From Orobanche coerulescens (Eukaryota > Streptophyta > Magnoliopsida > Lamiales > Orobanchaceae), in contig CM065806.1 in assembly GCA_033398695.1 (NCBI GenBank), positions 40,387,001-40,451,000 of the forward strand: a stretch of DNA of 64,000 nucleotides. Direction: 5' to 3'. Below, in pieces: positions 44,419-57,502 of this stretch (the stretch's first letter is position 1; each line of letters begins with the position of its first letter). Position numbers and translations under genes: made by a program. The notes beneath the pieces were generated by a model. That model did not search any database and was not told where the DNA came from. It worked only from the letters and a program-made list of their open reading frames with translations.

Positions 44419-44755
44419 ATCCGATGATCCAGCGCACACATCATAGATCCCAAGATGATCCTACTAGATCAACACGAGGTGGATAACCAACAATATACAT
44501 ATGCACAACAACAACACATGATAAATCCAGTGATGCAAATCCACATGATTCCATCAACACAACACAGGGTAATCCAATGATCCAGTGCCCTCAGCATAGA
44601 TCCCAAGATGATCACGTCGGACCATCACGAGGTGGAAAACCCATCCAATGATCCAGCGCCCTCAGCATAGATCCCAAGATGATCCCGTCGGACCAACACA
44701 AGGTGGACAACTGATCCAGTGCCCTCAGCATAGATAACACGATCCCATCGGATCA
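44419..44755 (-). repeat. Tandem ~75-bp units, element D LTR
   Basis: Repeated pattern ATCCAGTGCCCTCAGCATAGATCCC followed by AAGATGATC..GTCGGACCA and CACGAGGTGG, about four units with variants and interruptions. Position in the LTR parallels the arrays of G and E, with an unrelated unit. Confidence 0.85.
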
Positions 44756-46370
44756 ATACAACATACACAATACAACTATGCATACACATATATGCAAATC
44801 AATATGTTCATCAGCATGAACAACATATGAATCAATAACATGAACGATATTATGACAAACCAACTCAGACGACCTCATGTTCAACAACATGAATGACAAT
44901 ATGCATGATCAAAATCATCAACATTAAACCAAAATCAAATTAAAATACTTGCCCCGAGTCCTTCGGGAGCAATCTCGATGTCAAACCAACATCGACAATC
45001 ATCCTCAATATTCGACGATCTAAAATACCACGACCATAGATAACTCATACCCTCGTATTTACCATAATGTACCCTCGATACCCAAGTACACCAATAACCA
45101 ATGTAAATCATATACATTATGATTTAATTCCCAAAATCAGAAAACAACGTACAATCCCAAATCTCCAGAGTTCACAATTATAATCATTGTTATACGAATT
45201 ATAAACGAATGAAACTAAAACCATTCAATAAATATTATAAACCGTGTAAGTAATTGATACCGATACGACGATAGTGAAGCCGTTACCAAGTCATTGCCAT
45301 CGTATTACAAGTTCCTCGGCTGACCAAAGCAATTCACGGACATCCTCGAACTTGACCGCAACATGTTATTCTAATCGATGATCAATCTTCACAACCTATT
45401 GTAATAATCGATAAACAACAAGTTGGAAAACAATCACCAATCGATATAACCAATCGATAAACCCAACGGTTCCATAATATCTCGATTAAATATGAATCTA
45501 AACAACCCAAATCTATCAATCACGAATCCATAACCACAATACGATTCCATAACACGATAATCATACCAACAGTCAATTCAACCCGATAACTAGATTATAA
45601 CATACTAAATTCTGAAATCAATCTCATATACAATTCAAGAGTTCCTCAAGGACATGAATTAATCCTTAAGCACATCCAATTAACATCACCTTTTTCATAA
45701 TCACCAAGACAACATAATCCAATATGTTATCTAACCTCTAACCTAATTACATTTCACTCATAACCCGATAAATACACACATCTCATCATCTTCTTCGACA
45801 TGCATTATTAATAAGACCAAGAATCACAACAATACTACCATAATCGTTATGATACGAAGTAACAAACGGCAATAACATCAAGAATCCGAAATGAAGAAAG
45901 GTATTACATCAACATACCCCTTCAACACAATCCAAAACCACTACAATCATATCAATACCCATATATCAATAACAATATCATCATGATTCGGAAATCCATC
46001 TTACAAGCACGTTTGAACGAATCGCAACTCTTACAATATGAATAACCTTAACCAATATGTTCAATCTCTTGTCAAAGTTCCATTTATTCTTGTATAACAT
46101 CATAATAACAATAAGGTAGATCAACATGCTTCCTAACATGTAAACATCATTCCAAACTCGAGCTATAATCAGAGAAATTACGAATGTTACCTGATATTAA
46201 AGAACCACGATGAAGAACAATCGAACTTCTTCCAATAAGTGTTATCAACTCTAGGAACAACTCCAATCCAAGCTCCCAAGCTCATAACCAAGTTAGAAGA
46301 TCCAAAAATCGGTCTCAGAGGGTTGAAGGATAAGAAACAAGGTGAAACTTCTCCAAAATGACTGGCCTCA

Positions 46371-46380
46371 TATATTTAAA
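46371..46380 (-). promoter_or_regulatory. TATA-like stretch, element D LTR
   Basis: Element strand TTTAAATATA, directly downstream of the palindrome cluster. Confidence 0.5.
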
Positions 46381-46391
46381 TAAACACATAC

Positions 46392-46836
46392 ATTACGTAC
46401 GCTATATGAACAACCTAGCGTACGTAACAATCATTACGTACGTTATCCTTCCTTGATAGGGTACGTAACGACAGTCTAGAACCTCCTGTGTCAATTTGTT
46501 CGATGTATTACGTACGTAAGGCAAGTGCCATAGCGTACGTAACTCTTAGTTGACTTGCTATAGTACTAAATCAATTTAACGTACGTAATGTATAGTCCAT
46601 AACGTACGTAATACTCGACATTGACTCGCCTGTCCACGTTTGCGCCGAAAGTTGCCGACACCGGGCCCACTCGTCGAGCATAGCTCGGATCCTGCCTGAC
46701 ATGAACTTTACGTACGTTAACTAATCCACTTAACATACGTAAGAGGTTTGCACCTTACGTACGTTAACTATCCATCGTAACGTACGTAAGCCTTGTGCAT
46801 TAGCGTACACTAAGTACTTACTTTAGCGCACGTTAA
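46392..46836. promoter_or_regulatory. TTACGTACGTAA palindrome cluster, element D LTR
   Basis: About thirteen 10-12-bp units of ATTACGTACGTTA / AACGTACGTAA type, spaced roughly 15-60 bp, some with one changed base (AGCGTACGTAA, AACATACGTAA). The cluster lies directly upstream of the TATA-like stretch. Confidence 0.8.
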
Positions 46837-47120
46837 TCAGGCTATACTCAGTTAATTCCAACTATTCTTGTCCATCATCTCGACATACGGAATATGTATA
46901 CATGACTGATGAATACATATTCCCATTCCAATAATATTATCGTACAACATACCTGACACAATATCTTCAAATGCAATTATTGACCAAGTACGACTATTAT
47001 ACCAATACAGATGTCTCAGTCCTTCAATTATTTTGTCCCTACTATACAGATTGCACACTGTACAATATAACTCGATAAAAATAACATTAAAAAACCGTAG
47101 AAGAAGTTCAGGATATTACA

Positions 47121-47158
47121 TATTACCCCACTTAAAATAAGTTTCGTCCTCGAAACTT
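47121..47158 (-). promoter_or_regulatory. Element D polypurine tract and preceding stem-loop
   Basis: Element strand AAGTGGGGTAATA (47121-47133) adjoins the 3' LTR. Upstream of it AAGTTTCG-AGGA-CGAAACTT (47139-47158) forms an 8-bp stem, as in elements G, E and F. Confidence 0.85.
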
Positions 47159-47284
47159 GCAATCCAGTCACAACCAAAAGCTCAACCACAATATCCAAAA
47201 TCATCACGAAACTGATCAATCATCCTCATTAACGAATTAGCAAAACAATATACTTACAAATGCGTGAAGACAATGTCTACTGTG

Positions 47285-47289
47285 ATACT
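47285..47289. repeat. Target site duplication ATACT, left copy (element E)
   Basis: ATACT before the E LTR, repeated at 55510-55514 after the other LTR. Confidence 0.93.
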
Positions 47290-47998
47290 TGTAACACCCC
47301 CAATCCGCTCATAGATATTACACGCCGTAGACCCTTTCCTCGAGGATCTACCAGGCTGATAACTAAAATCAAACATCTAGACATCGCCTTTCAGGCTAAA
47401 ATGACACAGTAGACCGATTTGGTCTTTCAATAATAACATACAACTCAATTCCAAACACATACCCACGCAGGGGTCAAAACACAATAATCTCCCGTACAAC
47501 GGGAAAAAGATATTGTAGCGGAAAAGAAAATACAACTAGACCAGTACGACATCAACGGATCCTCGTGTGATTAGTATCGTTAATCTTTCATCATCCTTCG
47601 TGCTGACCCTGTGCTATACTCGGGGGTTAGCAAAACTCCACTGTTTTGCTAGTGCGAGTATAAATACGAAAACAAGCCATAAATATCATACTCCACAAAA
47701 ACAGAATAATCGCGAATATACTTCCCGAGAAAATTCACTTGATCAAACCATTCAAAACGTGAAAGGTAGGAAATAACCCAATGTACATATTACAAAACAT
47801 TTGATGATCTCGGGAGTTTAGAAAACATTTGGGATTTAGGAATTCTAAAACCTTTCGAAAACATTTAGGGACACAGCCCAAAAAGTCATTTTCTAAAATT
47901 CAAGTTCCGATAACAATACGCAGGGTCCATAACCCATATCACAAAACACGGGGTCCGTGACCCAAATCACAAATCACATGTTCTTAAGGATTATTCGT

Positions 47999-48260
47999 GT
48001 CCCGTGCTAACAAGCCACGAACCTCAGATGCTCCCGAAGAACAAACCCGAGTGAATAACCCAATAGGAAAAACATATCAAATCGCATGTCTCCACGACAC
48101 GAATATCACAATCAAACCACAAGTTATCCCGGCATCGGGCTAGCAAGCCCCGAACCTCGGAGTCCCTGCAAGACATACCCGTATTGGATAACCCTACGGT
48201 TTCGTCCGACCCATACTAGCAAGTATGGATCCCGGAGATTCAACAATCCTACCCGGAGGC
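47999..48260 (-). repeat. Tandem units in element E 3' LTR
   Basis: Three diverged units of about 70-90 bp with the pattern GTGCTAACAAGCCACGAACCTC or GGGCTAGCAAGCCCCGAACCTC, followed by AGACATACCCG-like or ACAAACCCGAG-like text and GATAACC. The other LTR has one more unit. Confidence 0.8.
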
Positions 48261-49380
48261 ACATCACATACAACAAGCACACAACAATAATCGATTATCA
48301 AGACAAGCAACACTAAGCATCACAACCTCCTTTCAAAGGAGTAACGACTAACATCACATCATGTCGAATACCCACCGAACAAATATAAAATTCAATGCAC
48401 AATCCTCGGCAAACAATTATGGTCTATTATATTCACTCAATGCGATCATAACGTATCTCAACGTACGAAACTAACACACATATTCTGAGAACATATCCAT
48501 TCACGAAGTATACGAATTATCGTTGAAAGACAATATTTATCGAGAACATACCGATCCTTTTTAACGTTCATTAAACATTGGATTTCGCATAAAATCATTT
48601 ATCAATAATTATGCCTACGAAATATGAAATGTATGGGCAAGATACTTGCCTCGAATAACCACAACGCGGAGAATCGGCCGAAGTAGGTTGGCACGAACCG
48701 ACTACGAACTCGCCGACTCCAGCGAACGACAATCCACAACAATGAACTATGAACGAAAACAATAACAACGAAAATGAATTCCAAAGTACGACCCAAAGCC
48801 GCTGAATTCAAAGAACAAATGACGAAGGTTCAAGGTTTTTCCCCAAAACGGCCAAGAACACGATTCGTCCCGACAAAACACGAAAACGGATTTCCAAGTT
48901 GAAATATGGATATACAATCCATAGAATATGTTTAACAACATCATTTAACCATAATCGATCCATCGAAAACGGATGAAAAACGAGATTGAGGACAAATCCA
49001 CCAAAAAGTCGATTCGAAGGAAATCAAGAAATACACTTCGATTCGACGAAGAACAATGGATTAAATGATGTTAAACACAAGAATACGACCAAGATTAATC
49101 ATACCCATCATGAATTAATCAACAACACGGAACGAATCGGACGAAAATGCAAAAACCCCCAAATTCACGAAATTAGGGTTCTAAGGAAGATTACCTTGAT
49201 TCGCTGGATCAAAGGATGATAACGGATGATTGATTGATGTTATGAACTCAAGAACTTCATGGATTTGTTGTTAAACAACATGGCTTCGTCACTCATGAAT
49301 CGCCAGCCGCGGACGGAGAAGGAAGGAAATGAAAAACGAGATGAAATGTGACTGCTCTGTCACATTTATACTGGGCCGGA

Positions 49381-49632
49381 CTAGCGCGCGCTAGGCTGCC
49401 GAGCTAGCGTCTTCTCGGCCCGAGCCGCAATCGATGACCTTCGGACTAAAGCGCCGGCAGTAGCGTCGCAGCGACCTTCCGGCCGTAGCGCGCGCTACCT
49501 GCCGGTCGTAGCGTGCGCAATGCCCGACAGTAGCGTGCGCTACCTGCCGAGCCTGACCGATTCCAGAACCCCAGGACTCCACTGTCCAGACCCGATAGCG
49601 TGCGCTACACCTGCCGGTTAGCGTGCGCTACG
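49381..49632. promoter_or_regulatory. TAGCGCGCGCTA palindrome cluster, element E 3' LTR
   Basis: CTAGCGCGCGCTAG, GTAGCGCGCGCTAC and several GTAGCGTGCGCTAC units, often spaced by CTGCCGG. It lies directly upstream of the TATA-like box (element strand AGTATAAATG, 49363-49372). Counterpart 54664-54942. Confidence 0.8.
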
Positions 49633-50123
49633 CCGGTTCCTGCCGCACCCGTCCGGCCGGTGCCCGCAATCGTCCGGCCAGTCCCGCAACCGTCCGGCCA
49701 GTGCTCGAACACCAGGGCTCGTCGACTCGATTTCCGAAAACGCACGGAACGAACACGACGAAAAGTTAACATCAACGACCCCCGAAACTTTCAAGAAATT
49801 ACAAAATGGCCCAAAACGCCCGGAAATCACGATACGTGATCGAATAATCAAACCGAAGTTCACAACACGTCTAACAAAGTTAAACGGACTTACAGGAAAC
49901 CCGAAACAGCAGTTTCGAACGAGATTTGCAAGAATCGAACTCAAGTGCGGAAAAGTCGCTAAAAAGCACGAAACTCAACAAAACGACACCGAAACGAACT
50001 CGGATGTCAAAAAGTGTAGAATTAATAATTATCAGAATGATGAAACGGTCATGAGCGAGTCGTCAAAACGGACTTCGGCCGAAAAAAGAAATTTACCGAA
50101 AATCGAAAATTGCGGATATAACA

Positions 50124-50160
50124 TTCTACCCTCCTTAAAAGAAGTTTCGTCCCGAAACTT
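50124..50160 (-). promoter_or_regulatory. Element E polypurine tract and preceding stem-loop
   Basis: Element strand TAAGGAGGGTAGAA (50124-50137) adjoins the LTR. AAGTTTCG-GGA-CGAAACTT (50142-50160) lies just upstream, identical to element G. Confidence 0.88.
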
Positions 50161-50344
50161 AAAACAAGTAGGGAGAAGAAATATTCCGCCAGGAAAAACT
50201 CAACGAGATACACAAGAATGCGTAACTAACGCCCAACGGCGAAATGTTACAAACAATGCAAAGGAATATACGGCGTGAAAACACGCTCCACGGCGACCAA
50301 CACAACGTCGCCGTTAGGGATATAATAAAACCAACAAATGACAA
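50159..50344 (-). other. Short hydrophobic ORF conserved with element G
   Basis: 61 codons beginning MSFVGFIISLTATLCWSPWS, matching 18394-18576 for about 50 residues with two or three substitutions (such as CVVC to CIVC). A frameshift changes the end. Function unknown; conservation may only reflect shared ancestry of the two elements. Confidence 0.2.
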
Positions 50345-52435
50345 GCGTCATCAAACGGATAATATAGCCAAGTCAAGTATCCGACAATCACAAAACACAA
50401 CGAATGAAAATCAATATGATTGACCAACCCAACGGTACATCAATCAAAACGCGAGCTAATCGCTGAACAAATACGGAATCCCACCGCCCAAGGGTTGGAA
50501 GATCGAAAACGAGACTAATTTCCCGAACTTAAGGGAATTACAAAGGAGCCTGAACGCTCAACAATCACGAAACGAGAACAAAAACTGAACAAACAAACGA
50601 TCCAGACAACAAAAATCGAACAATCATGTCCGAAACACGAAGGATAATAAAATTCAAACAACAACTCCCAGGATGATCTGGTGAGAACTACAAGACATGC
50701 ATTCCCATAAGATCCACCGGAAAGGGCATAGCGATTGAAAAGTCACAACGACAAACGAGTTATTCCGAAACAATACCACACTCGTTCGATCAACAAATGC
50801 AAGGGGCAGGACAAGCTCAGAAATGTCAACGAACATAATGAGTCGACAAAGTCGAAAACACAAGAGTTCCAAATCCGATCCACTTCGAATAAAAGATCTA
50901 ATAGAACCAGATGATGTCACTTCCGAACAAGGTTCACTAGAATCGAACCGAACTCGGAAAAGTCACATCGATAACCAGATCGACCCAAAACAAGATCACA
51001 GCTCGTTCGGACGATGAAACCGAAATACAGAACAAGTTCATAAAGTATCAACGAACATGAGCGAATCGATAGACTGGAGAAAGAGGAAATACAGAAGTCA
51101 AAATAGTACGGGTATTACCTCCGACCTCGTCCACGAAATTCACAAAAACGGGAGCAAGGTAACAAGACACTAAACAACTGACACATAACGGAAACATCAC
51201 CGATGCACACGGTCATACCAAACCAAGCTCTAACCGCTCGCACATGCGCGACAACGCAGAAATCACCACGAGGCGACAACATTCAACACCAACATCCCGC
51301 CTCTCACAGGGGGCTAACACAACAAATATGTAGAAAACGACTCAACGCTCACACCACCAATTCGATCATACTCGGGAGCAAATATCAAAATGACAACGCG
51401 AACATCATACATACATACCCAGCCCTTAAACGGGAATGGATAGGTTTTAAAAACAAAAACCTCATTTTGAAAATAATTTAGAAGAACACCGGTTGTTCTT
51501 GAGTATCACCTTTCAAAAAAAATATAAACGTGAAACATCGTTATCGAGACTTTGAAAATCATCTTGCGTTTGAACAAAAATGAGGACACCTTTCTTTTAG
51601 TGAAAAACTTTCCAAAGATATTCGACCTTCAGGTCTAAGTAAAAGTGTTTATGAAACATTGAAAATATCTCAAAGCATTTTGGTCCTCGAGGTAGAAGAA
51701 TTTTGAAACATGCTGTGGCACCTTGTATGTACCACGAGAAAATAATTCATTTTAAAAGTACGTCTTGAAATTTATTTTCTAAGATACTCAAGGTTTTCAA
51801 GGATAATTCAATGGATTAGAATGCCCAAAAATTTCAGGCAATTACACAAAACATTATAGCACCGTGGGTCCCGTGCCGGAACCCACCAGGATAAAAACCA
51901 TTTACAAAAACGCCAAAAAGGCCGATGACGGTAATGTTTCAAAAACTTACAAAAGCCATTTACAAAGTGTTAAATACCGTCATAAGAATTTCGCTAAAAT
52001 GATCAAGACCATAATATCAAAAACTCGGTTAATGGAACTGATTTTCGAAATAAAACTCAGTCGGTAAAATACCGAAAGCCATTACAAAAGGACTCACGCA
52101 GCGGATAAAAGAAATAAAGTCAAACATGCACAATCCAGCAACACTACTCCACACATAAACGAAATATGAGGGTCAAATAACCACATATCAAGAAATCAAA
52201 ATCCATAAGAGGATTCCGTCACTTAACAAATAAATCATAAAAAATAGCTCGTGTCACACGAGGCACAACATAAAGAAGGGAGACTTACAGCCACAGGTCG
52301 CACGAAGATGATGATCGCCACACGATACTAATCACGACCAACAAACTCAGACGACGCGTCGCGACATGACTTAGTCAGACAAAATCCGACGAGACAAAAC
52401 TCAAGACACGGTGACCCGGCGGCTAGGTTTCCACA

Positions 52436-52453
52436 ACCTAAGCTCCGATACCA
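52436..52453 (-). promoter_or_regulatory. Element E primer-binding site, tRNA-iMet
   Basis: Element strand TGGTATCGGAGCTTAGGT, 4 bp from the LTR edge. The following GTTGTGGAAACCTAG can pair with TAGGTT at its end. Confidence 0.88.
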
Positions 52454-52457
52454 TTTA

Positions 52458-55400
52458 TGTAACACCCCAATCCGCTCGGGATATTACACGCCGTAGACCC
52501 TCTCCTCGAGGATCTACCAGTGATAACTAAAATCAAACATCTAGACATCGCCTTTCGGGCTAAAATGACATGATGGACCGATTTGGTCTTTCAATAATAA
52601 CATACAACTCAATTCCAAACACATACCCACGCAGGGTCAAAACACAATAATCTCTCTGCATAACGGGGAAAAGATCTTAGCGGAAAAGAAAATACAACTA
52701 GACGATGCGACATCAACGGATCCTCGTGTGATTAGTATCGTTCATCTTTCATCATCCTTCGTGCCGACCCTGTGCTATGCTCCAAAACCTGAATGCAAAA
52801 ATAGACATCCACCCCCCGAATACTCGGGGGTTAGCAAAACTCCACTGTTTTGCTAGTGCGAGTATAAATACGAAAACAAGCCATACATATCATACTCCAC
52901 AAAAACAGAATAATCGCGAATATACTTCCCGAGAAAATTCACTTGATCAAACCATTCAAAACGTGAAAGGTAGGAAATAACCCAATGTACATATTACAAA
53001 ACATTTGATGATCTCGGGAGTTTAGAAAACATTTGGGATTTAGGAATTCTAAAACCTTTCGAAAACATTTAGGGACACATTGAAAAGTCATTTTCCAAAA
53101 TTCAAGTTCCGATAACAATACGCAGGGTCCACAACCCATTTCACAAAACACTGGGTCCGTGACCCAAATCACAAATCACATGTTCCTAAGGATTATTCGT
53201 GTCCCGTGCTAACAAGCCACGAACCTCAGATGCTCCCGAAGAACAAACCCGAGTGAATAACCCAATAGGAAAAACATATCAAATCGCATGTCTCCACGAC
53301 ACGAATATCACAATCAAACCACAACCATAAGTTATCCCGGCATCGCGCTAACAAGCCACGAACCTCGGAGTCCCCACAAGACATACCCGATGATAACCCC
53401 ACAAGTTATCCCGGCATCGGGCTAGCAAGCCCCGAACCTCGGAGTCCCCGCAAGACATACCCGTATTGGATAACCCTACGGTTTCGCCCGACCCATACTA
53501 GCAAGTATGGATCCCGGAGATTCAACAATCCTACCCGGAGGCACATCACATACAACAAGCACACAACAATAATCGATTATCAAGACAAGCAACACTAAGC
53601 ATCACAACCTCCTTTCAAAGGAGTAACGACTAACATCACATCATGTCGAATACCCACCGAACAAATATACAATTCAATGCACAATCCTCGGCAAACAATT
53701 ATGGTCCATTATATTCACTCAATGCGATCATAACGTCTCTCAACGTACGAAACTAACACACATATTCCGAGAACATATCTATTCACGAAGTATACGAATT
53801 ATCGTTGAAAGACAATATTTATCGAGAACATACCAATCCTTTTTAACGTTCATTAAACATTCGATTTCGCATAAAATCATTTATCAATAATTATGCCTAC
53901 GAAATATGAAATGTATGGGCAAGATACTTGCCTCGAATAACCACAACGCGGAGAATCGGCCGAAGTAGGTTGGCACGAACCGACTACGAACTCGCCGACT
54001 CCACCGAATGACAATCCACAACAATGAACTACGAACGAAAACAATAACAACGAAAATGAATTCCAAAGTACGACCCTAAGCCGCTGAATTCAAAGAACAA
54101 ATGACGAAGGTTCAAGGTTTTTCCCCAAAACGGCCAAGAACACGATTCGTCCCGACAAAACACGAAAACGGATTTCCAAGTTGAAATATGGATATAAAAT
54201 CCATAGAATATGTTTAACAACATCATTTAACCATAATCGATCCATCGAAAACGGATGAAAAACGAGATTGAGGACAAATCCCCCAAAAAGTCGATTCGAA
54301 GGAAATCAAGAAATACACTTCGATTCGACGAAGAACAATGGATTAAATGATGTTGAACACAAGAATACTACCAAGATTAATCATACCCATCATGAATTAA
54401 TCAACAACACGGAACGAATCGGACGAAAATGCAAAAAACCCCAAATTCACGAAATTAGGGTTCTAAGGAAGATTACCTTGATTCGCTGGATCAAAGGATG
54501 ATAACGGATGATTGATTGATGTTATGAACTCAAGAACTTCATGGATTTGTTGTTAAACAACATGGCTTCGTCACTCATGAATCGCCAGCCGCGGACGGAG
54601 AAGGAAGGAAATGAAAACACGAGATGAAATGTGACTGCTCTGTCACATTTATACTGGGCCGGACTAGCGCGCGCTAGGCTGCCGAGCTAGCGTCTTCTCG
54701 GCCCGAGCCGCAATCGATGACCTTACGGACTAGATCGCTTTCGGCCAGGTAGCGTGCGCAGCCTTCCGGCCGTAGCGCACGCTACCTTCCGGTCGTAGCG
54801 TGCGCAATGCCCGATAGTAGCGTGCGCTACCTGCCGAGCCTGACCGATTCCAGAACCCCAGCACTCCACTGTCCAGACCCGATAGCGTGCGCTACACCTG
54901 CCGGTTAGCGCGCGCAGCCTTCCGACCGTAGCGTGCGCTACGCCGGTTCTACCGCACCGTCGGGCGGTGCCGCAATCGTCCGGCGATCCATAGCCGTCCG
55001 GCGGTGCTCGAACACGTGGCTCGTCGACTCGATTTCCGAAAACGCACGGAACGAACACGACGAAAAGTTCGCGTACAACATCAACGACCTGAAATGAAAA
55101 CATAATACCATAATTAATCATACGTGACCAAGAAACGGGTCGAGACAACAATTATAGATACGGATACCCGAAACTTTCAAGAAATTACAAAATGGCCCAA
55201 AACGCCCGGAAATCACGATACGTGATCGAATAATCAAACCGAAGTTCACAACACGTCTAACAAAGTTAAACGGACTTACAAGAAACCCGAAACAACAGTT
55301 TCGAACGATATTTGCAAGAATCGAACTCAAGTGCAGAAAAGTCGATAAAAAGCACGGAACTCAACAAAACGACACCGAAACGAACTCAGATGTCAAAAAG

Positions 55401-55509
55401 TGTAGAATGAATCATTCTCAGAATGATGAAACGGTCATGAGCGAGTCGTCAAAACGGACTTCGGCCGAAAAAAGAAATTTACCGAAAATCGAAAATTGCG
55501 GATATTACA
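52458..55509 (-). repeat. Element E 5' LTR
   Basis: TGTAACACCCC to GGATATTACA on the + strand. Tandem array about 53198-53500 (about four units), TATA-like box at 54646-54655, palindrome cluster at 54664-54942. Confidence 0.92.
54664..54942. promoter_or_regulatory. TAGCGCGCGCTA palindrome cluster, element E 5' LTR
   Basis: Same palindromes as 49381-49632 but with several units altered or reordered, for example TAGCGCACGCTA and truncated TAGCGTGCGCA forms. Confidence 0.78.
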
Positions 55510-57502
55510 ATACTAGCAAATGACCCCACTTCAAAGCCTCATTACGCTTATAACCGCAATTTCACAAATTTCAACAAAATATGTCGTTATGACCCAATTG
55601 AGGAATAATATATCCGTGTCAAAGTCTGTCTGCCTGTTCGCACAATCGAGTCTCAATCCTGATAAATGCTAATGATACACGACACATATGTGAAATAATT
55701 GCCCAAAAAAATGGCAACCAATCTCAAAACATCGATGCAAAGTCCCAATGCTCATACGATCAATAACAATGTTCAACCAATGAATTAACTGAGAATATCA
55801 TCGACATGATAAACTCCAATATGACCAACCAAAGGTCAAAACACAACCGAGAATATCATCAACATGATAAACTCCCATATGACCAACCAAAGGTCAAAAC
55901 ACAACTGATAATATCATCAACATGATAAACTCCAATACGATCAATGCAGAACCACAAGGACAGATATACGAAAGAATAAAATTCTCAAAACGCTATACAA
56001 ATCACATATAGTGGATCTCAACGAAACACAACCGACTGTTGAATGTACCCCTCAGCGTACGAACAACCAGTCGCACAAAAGTTAAAAAATAACTATAGCA
56101 AAATAACGCAACCACACCAATAGAGCAACATAGCACATATACCCCAGTTCTACGAAATTCAAAGTTCCAAAAATCATATTATGTACATGAATCTACAACA
56201 AGCATCATATTCCTCTTATCGTCTCAACCAATCAGTCATCCCTAGATAACCAACTACCCTACTGAAGTTTGAATCTCTTTTCATCGTACCATCGATTTAT
56301 TATCCAGTTTGTGAGTCTCATTCGGAACTTCACCACGATATGCATTATGCACTACTTTTGTACGTATACCAATCACGTTTTCAAAATAGCTCTGAAATCA
56401 TATTATATTGTCAATGAAAATCTATTTCCGAAAGTTCTTTCAAGACTTTCAAAACTCAATTAAATTTTCGAAAGACCACGTAATCAATTTGCGAAAAATT
56501 AAACCGACTCGCTTGTGTCAAGTTTCTGATGACAATTCTTTTTGAATACACATGATTAAATAAAATGAAATTATGCAAATAATTGACCACATCCATACTC
56601 CTGTATACCAATTCTGCTCGTCTCTCATTCCACTGACATTCAGTCGGAAAACCACACGATAAAATCCAAAATCTTATTATAGAGACTTTCTTAGAATCTA
56701 TTTTCCACATATAACTTGCTCTATCGACCATTATTCCATTCTGCAACATCTCAATTATGCCATGATGAAACATATTTTAAAGACAACAATACTGTCTCTC
56801 AAAATAAATTTAAGAAAATACATTTTCATGATAGCGAGCAAAATAGTTTATTAAAAATATAACATTTTGAAAATTATCATTTTCAAATGTTCAAAAACAG
56901 TTTCATGTATCTCAAAATGAACTATCATGACAAGATGTTTCTCTCAACAATCCACAATCTTTCTCCCAATTACACAACTCTGTTTTCCCAAGTTTAACCG
57001 GCACATTGATTTTCCATAATCACAGTTTCCCAAGATCATCGGTTCTATCCCAACTATTATGTTCCGCTATCTCATAACGTAACACATAATATTCTTTCGA
57101 ATCTCAAAGCACATCAATATAAATACTGCAAATAACCTCAATGCAATTTAAAAATCCAAATACTTACAGATCGTGAAGCCGACGATTCCCTGTGATACTG
57201 GCACATGTCTCAACTCTAGAAAATACTCGATATAGATATTTTCAAAACATACATTTTGGAAAATCAGTTCAACTCGAGAGCACAACACATCTCTTTTCGA
57301 AGAAACACGTTAATACCATTTGGAAAAGTTTAAACAACCACAGTACCACATTGGTAAACCACATAACACACAAGCCCGAGTGAACAACAAAAACCCAGGG
57401 CTCTAATATTCGTCAACCGACAACTCGAATGACGTAACAAAACACGACTTGACTCGACCCGACAACCTAGGTTTTCACAATATAAGCTCTGATATTATAT
57501 TC
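55510..57502 (-). other. Element D interior, right part, non-coding
   Basis: About 2.0 kb right of the element E insertion, continuing 47121-47289. It begins with the ATACT duplication. A CATGATAAACTCC-AATATGACCAACCAAAGGTC repeat occurs about three times at 55795-55940. No protein pattern. Confidence 0.75.
57481..57497 (-). promoter_or_regulatory. Element D primer-binding site, decayed
   Basis: Element strand TAATATCAGAGCTTATA, resembling the tRNA-iMet complement TGGTATCAGAGC with GG changed to AA. It lies 5 bp from the 5' LTR. Confidence 0.65.

Larger units (their letters stand above)
43389..47120 (-). repeat. Element D 3' LTR (3732 bp)
   Basis: TGTAACAACCCC to GGATATTACA on the + strand. 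It contains a tandem array (44419-44755), a TATA-like stretch (46371-46380) and a TACGTACG palindrome cluster (46392-46836). Its left ~930 bp match 57503-58432. Confidence 0.88.
47290..50123 (-). repeat. Element E 3' LTR
   Basis: TGTAACACCCCC to GGATATAACA on the + strand. It carries a tandem array around 47999-48260, a TATA-like box at 49363-49372 and a palindrome cluster at 49381-49632. Confidence 0.92.
50124..52457 (-). other. Element E interior, non-coding
   Basis: About 2.3 kb homologous to the interior of G. No retroviral protein wording. The short hydrophobic frame shared with G is at 50159-50344. Confidence 0.85.
47290..55509 (-). mobile_element. Element E: non-autonomous LTR retrotransposon, same family as G
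   Basis: LTRs 47290-50123 (2834 bp) and 52458-55509 (3052 bp) with ATACT duplications, a full tRNA-iMet primer site (52436-52453), a polypurine tract (50124-50137) and a 2334-bp interior without protein wording. Large parts of LTR and interior align with element G. The LTRs differ by several indels, including about 90 bp in the U3 region (near 55070-55165, absent at 49770), so deletions have occurred since insertion. Confidence 0.93.
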
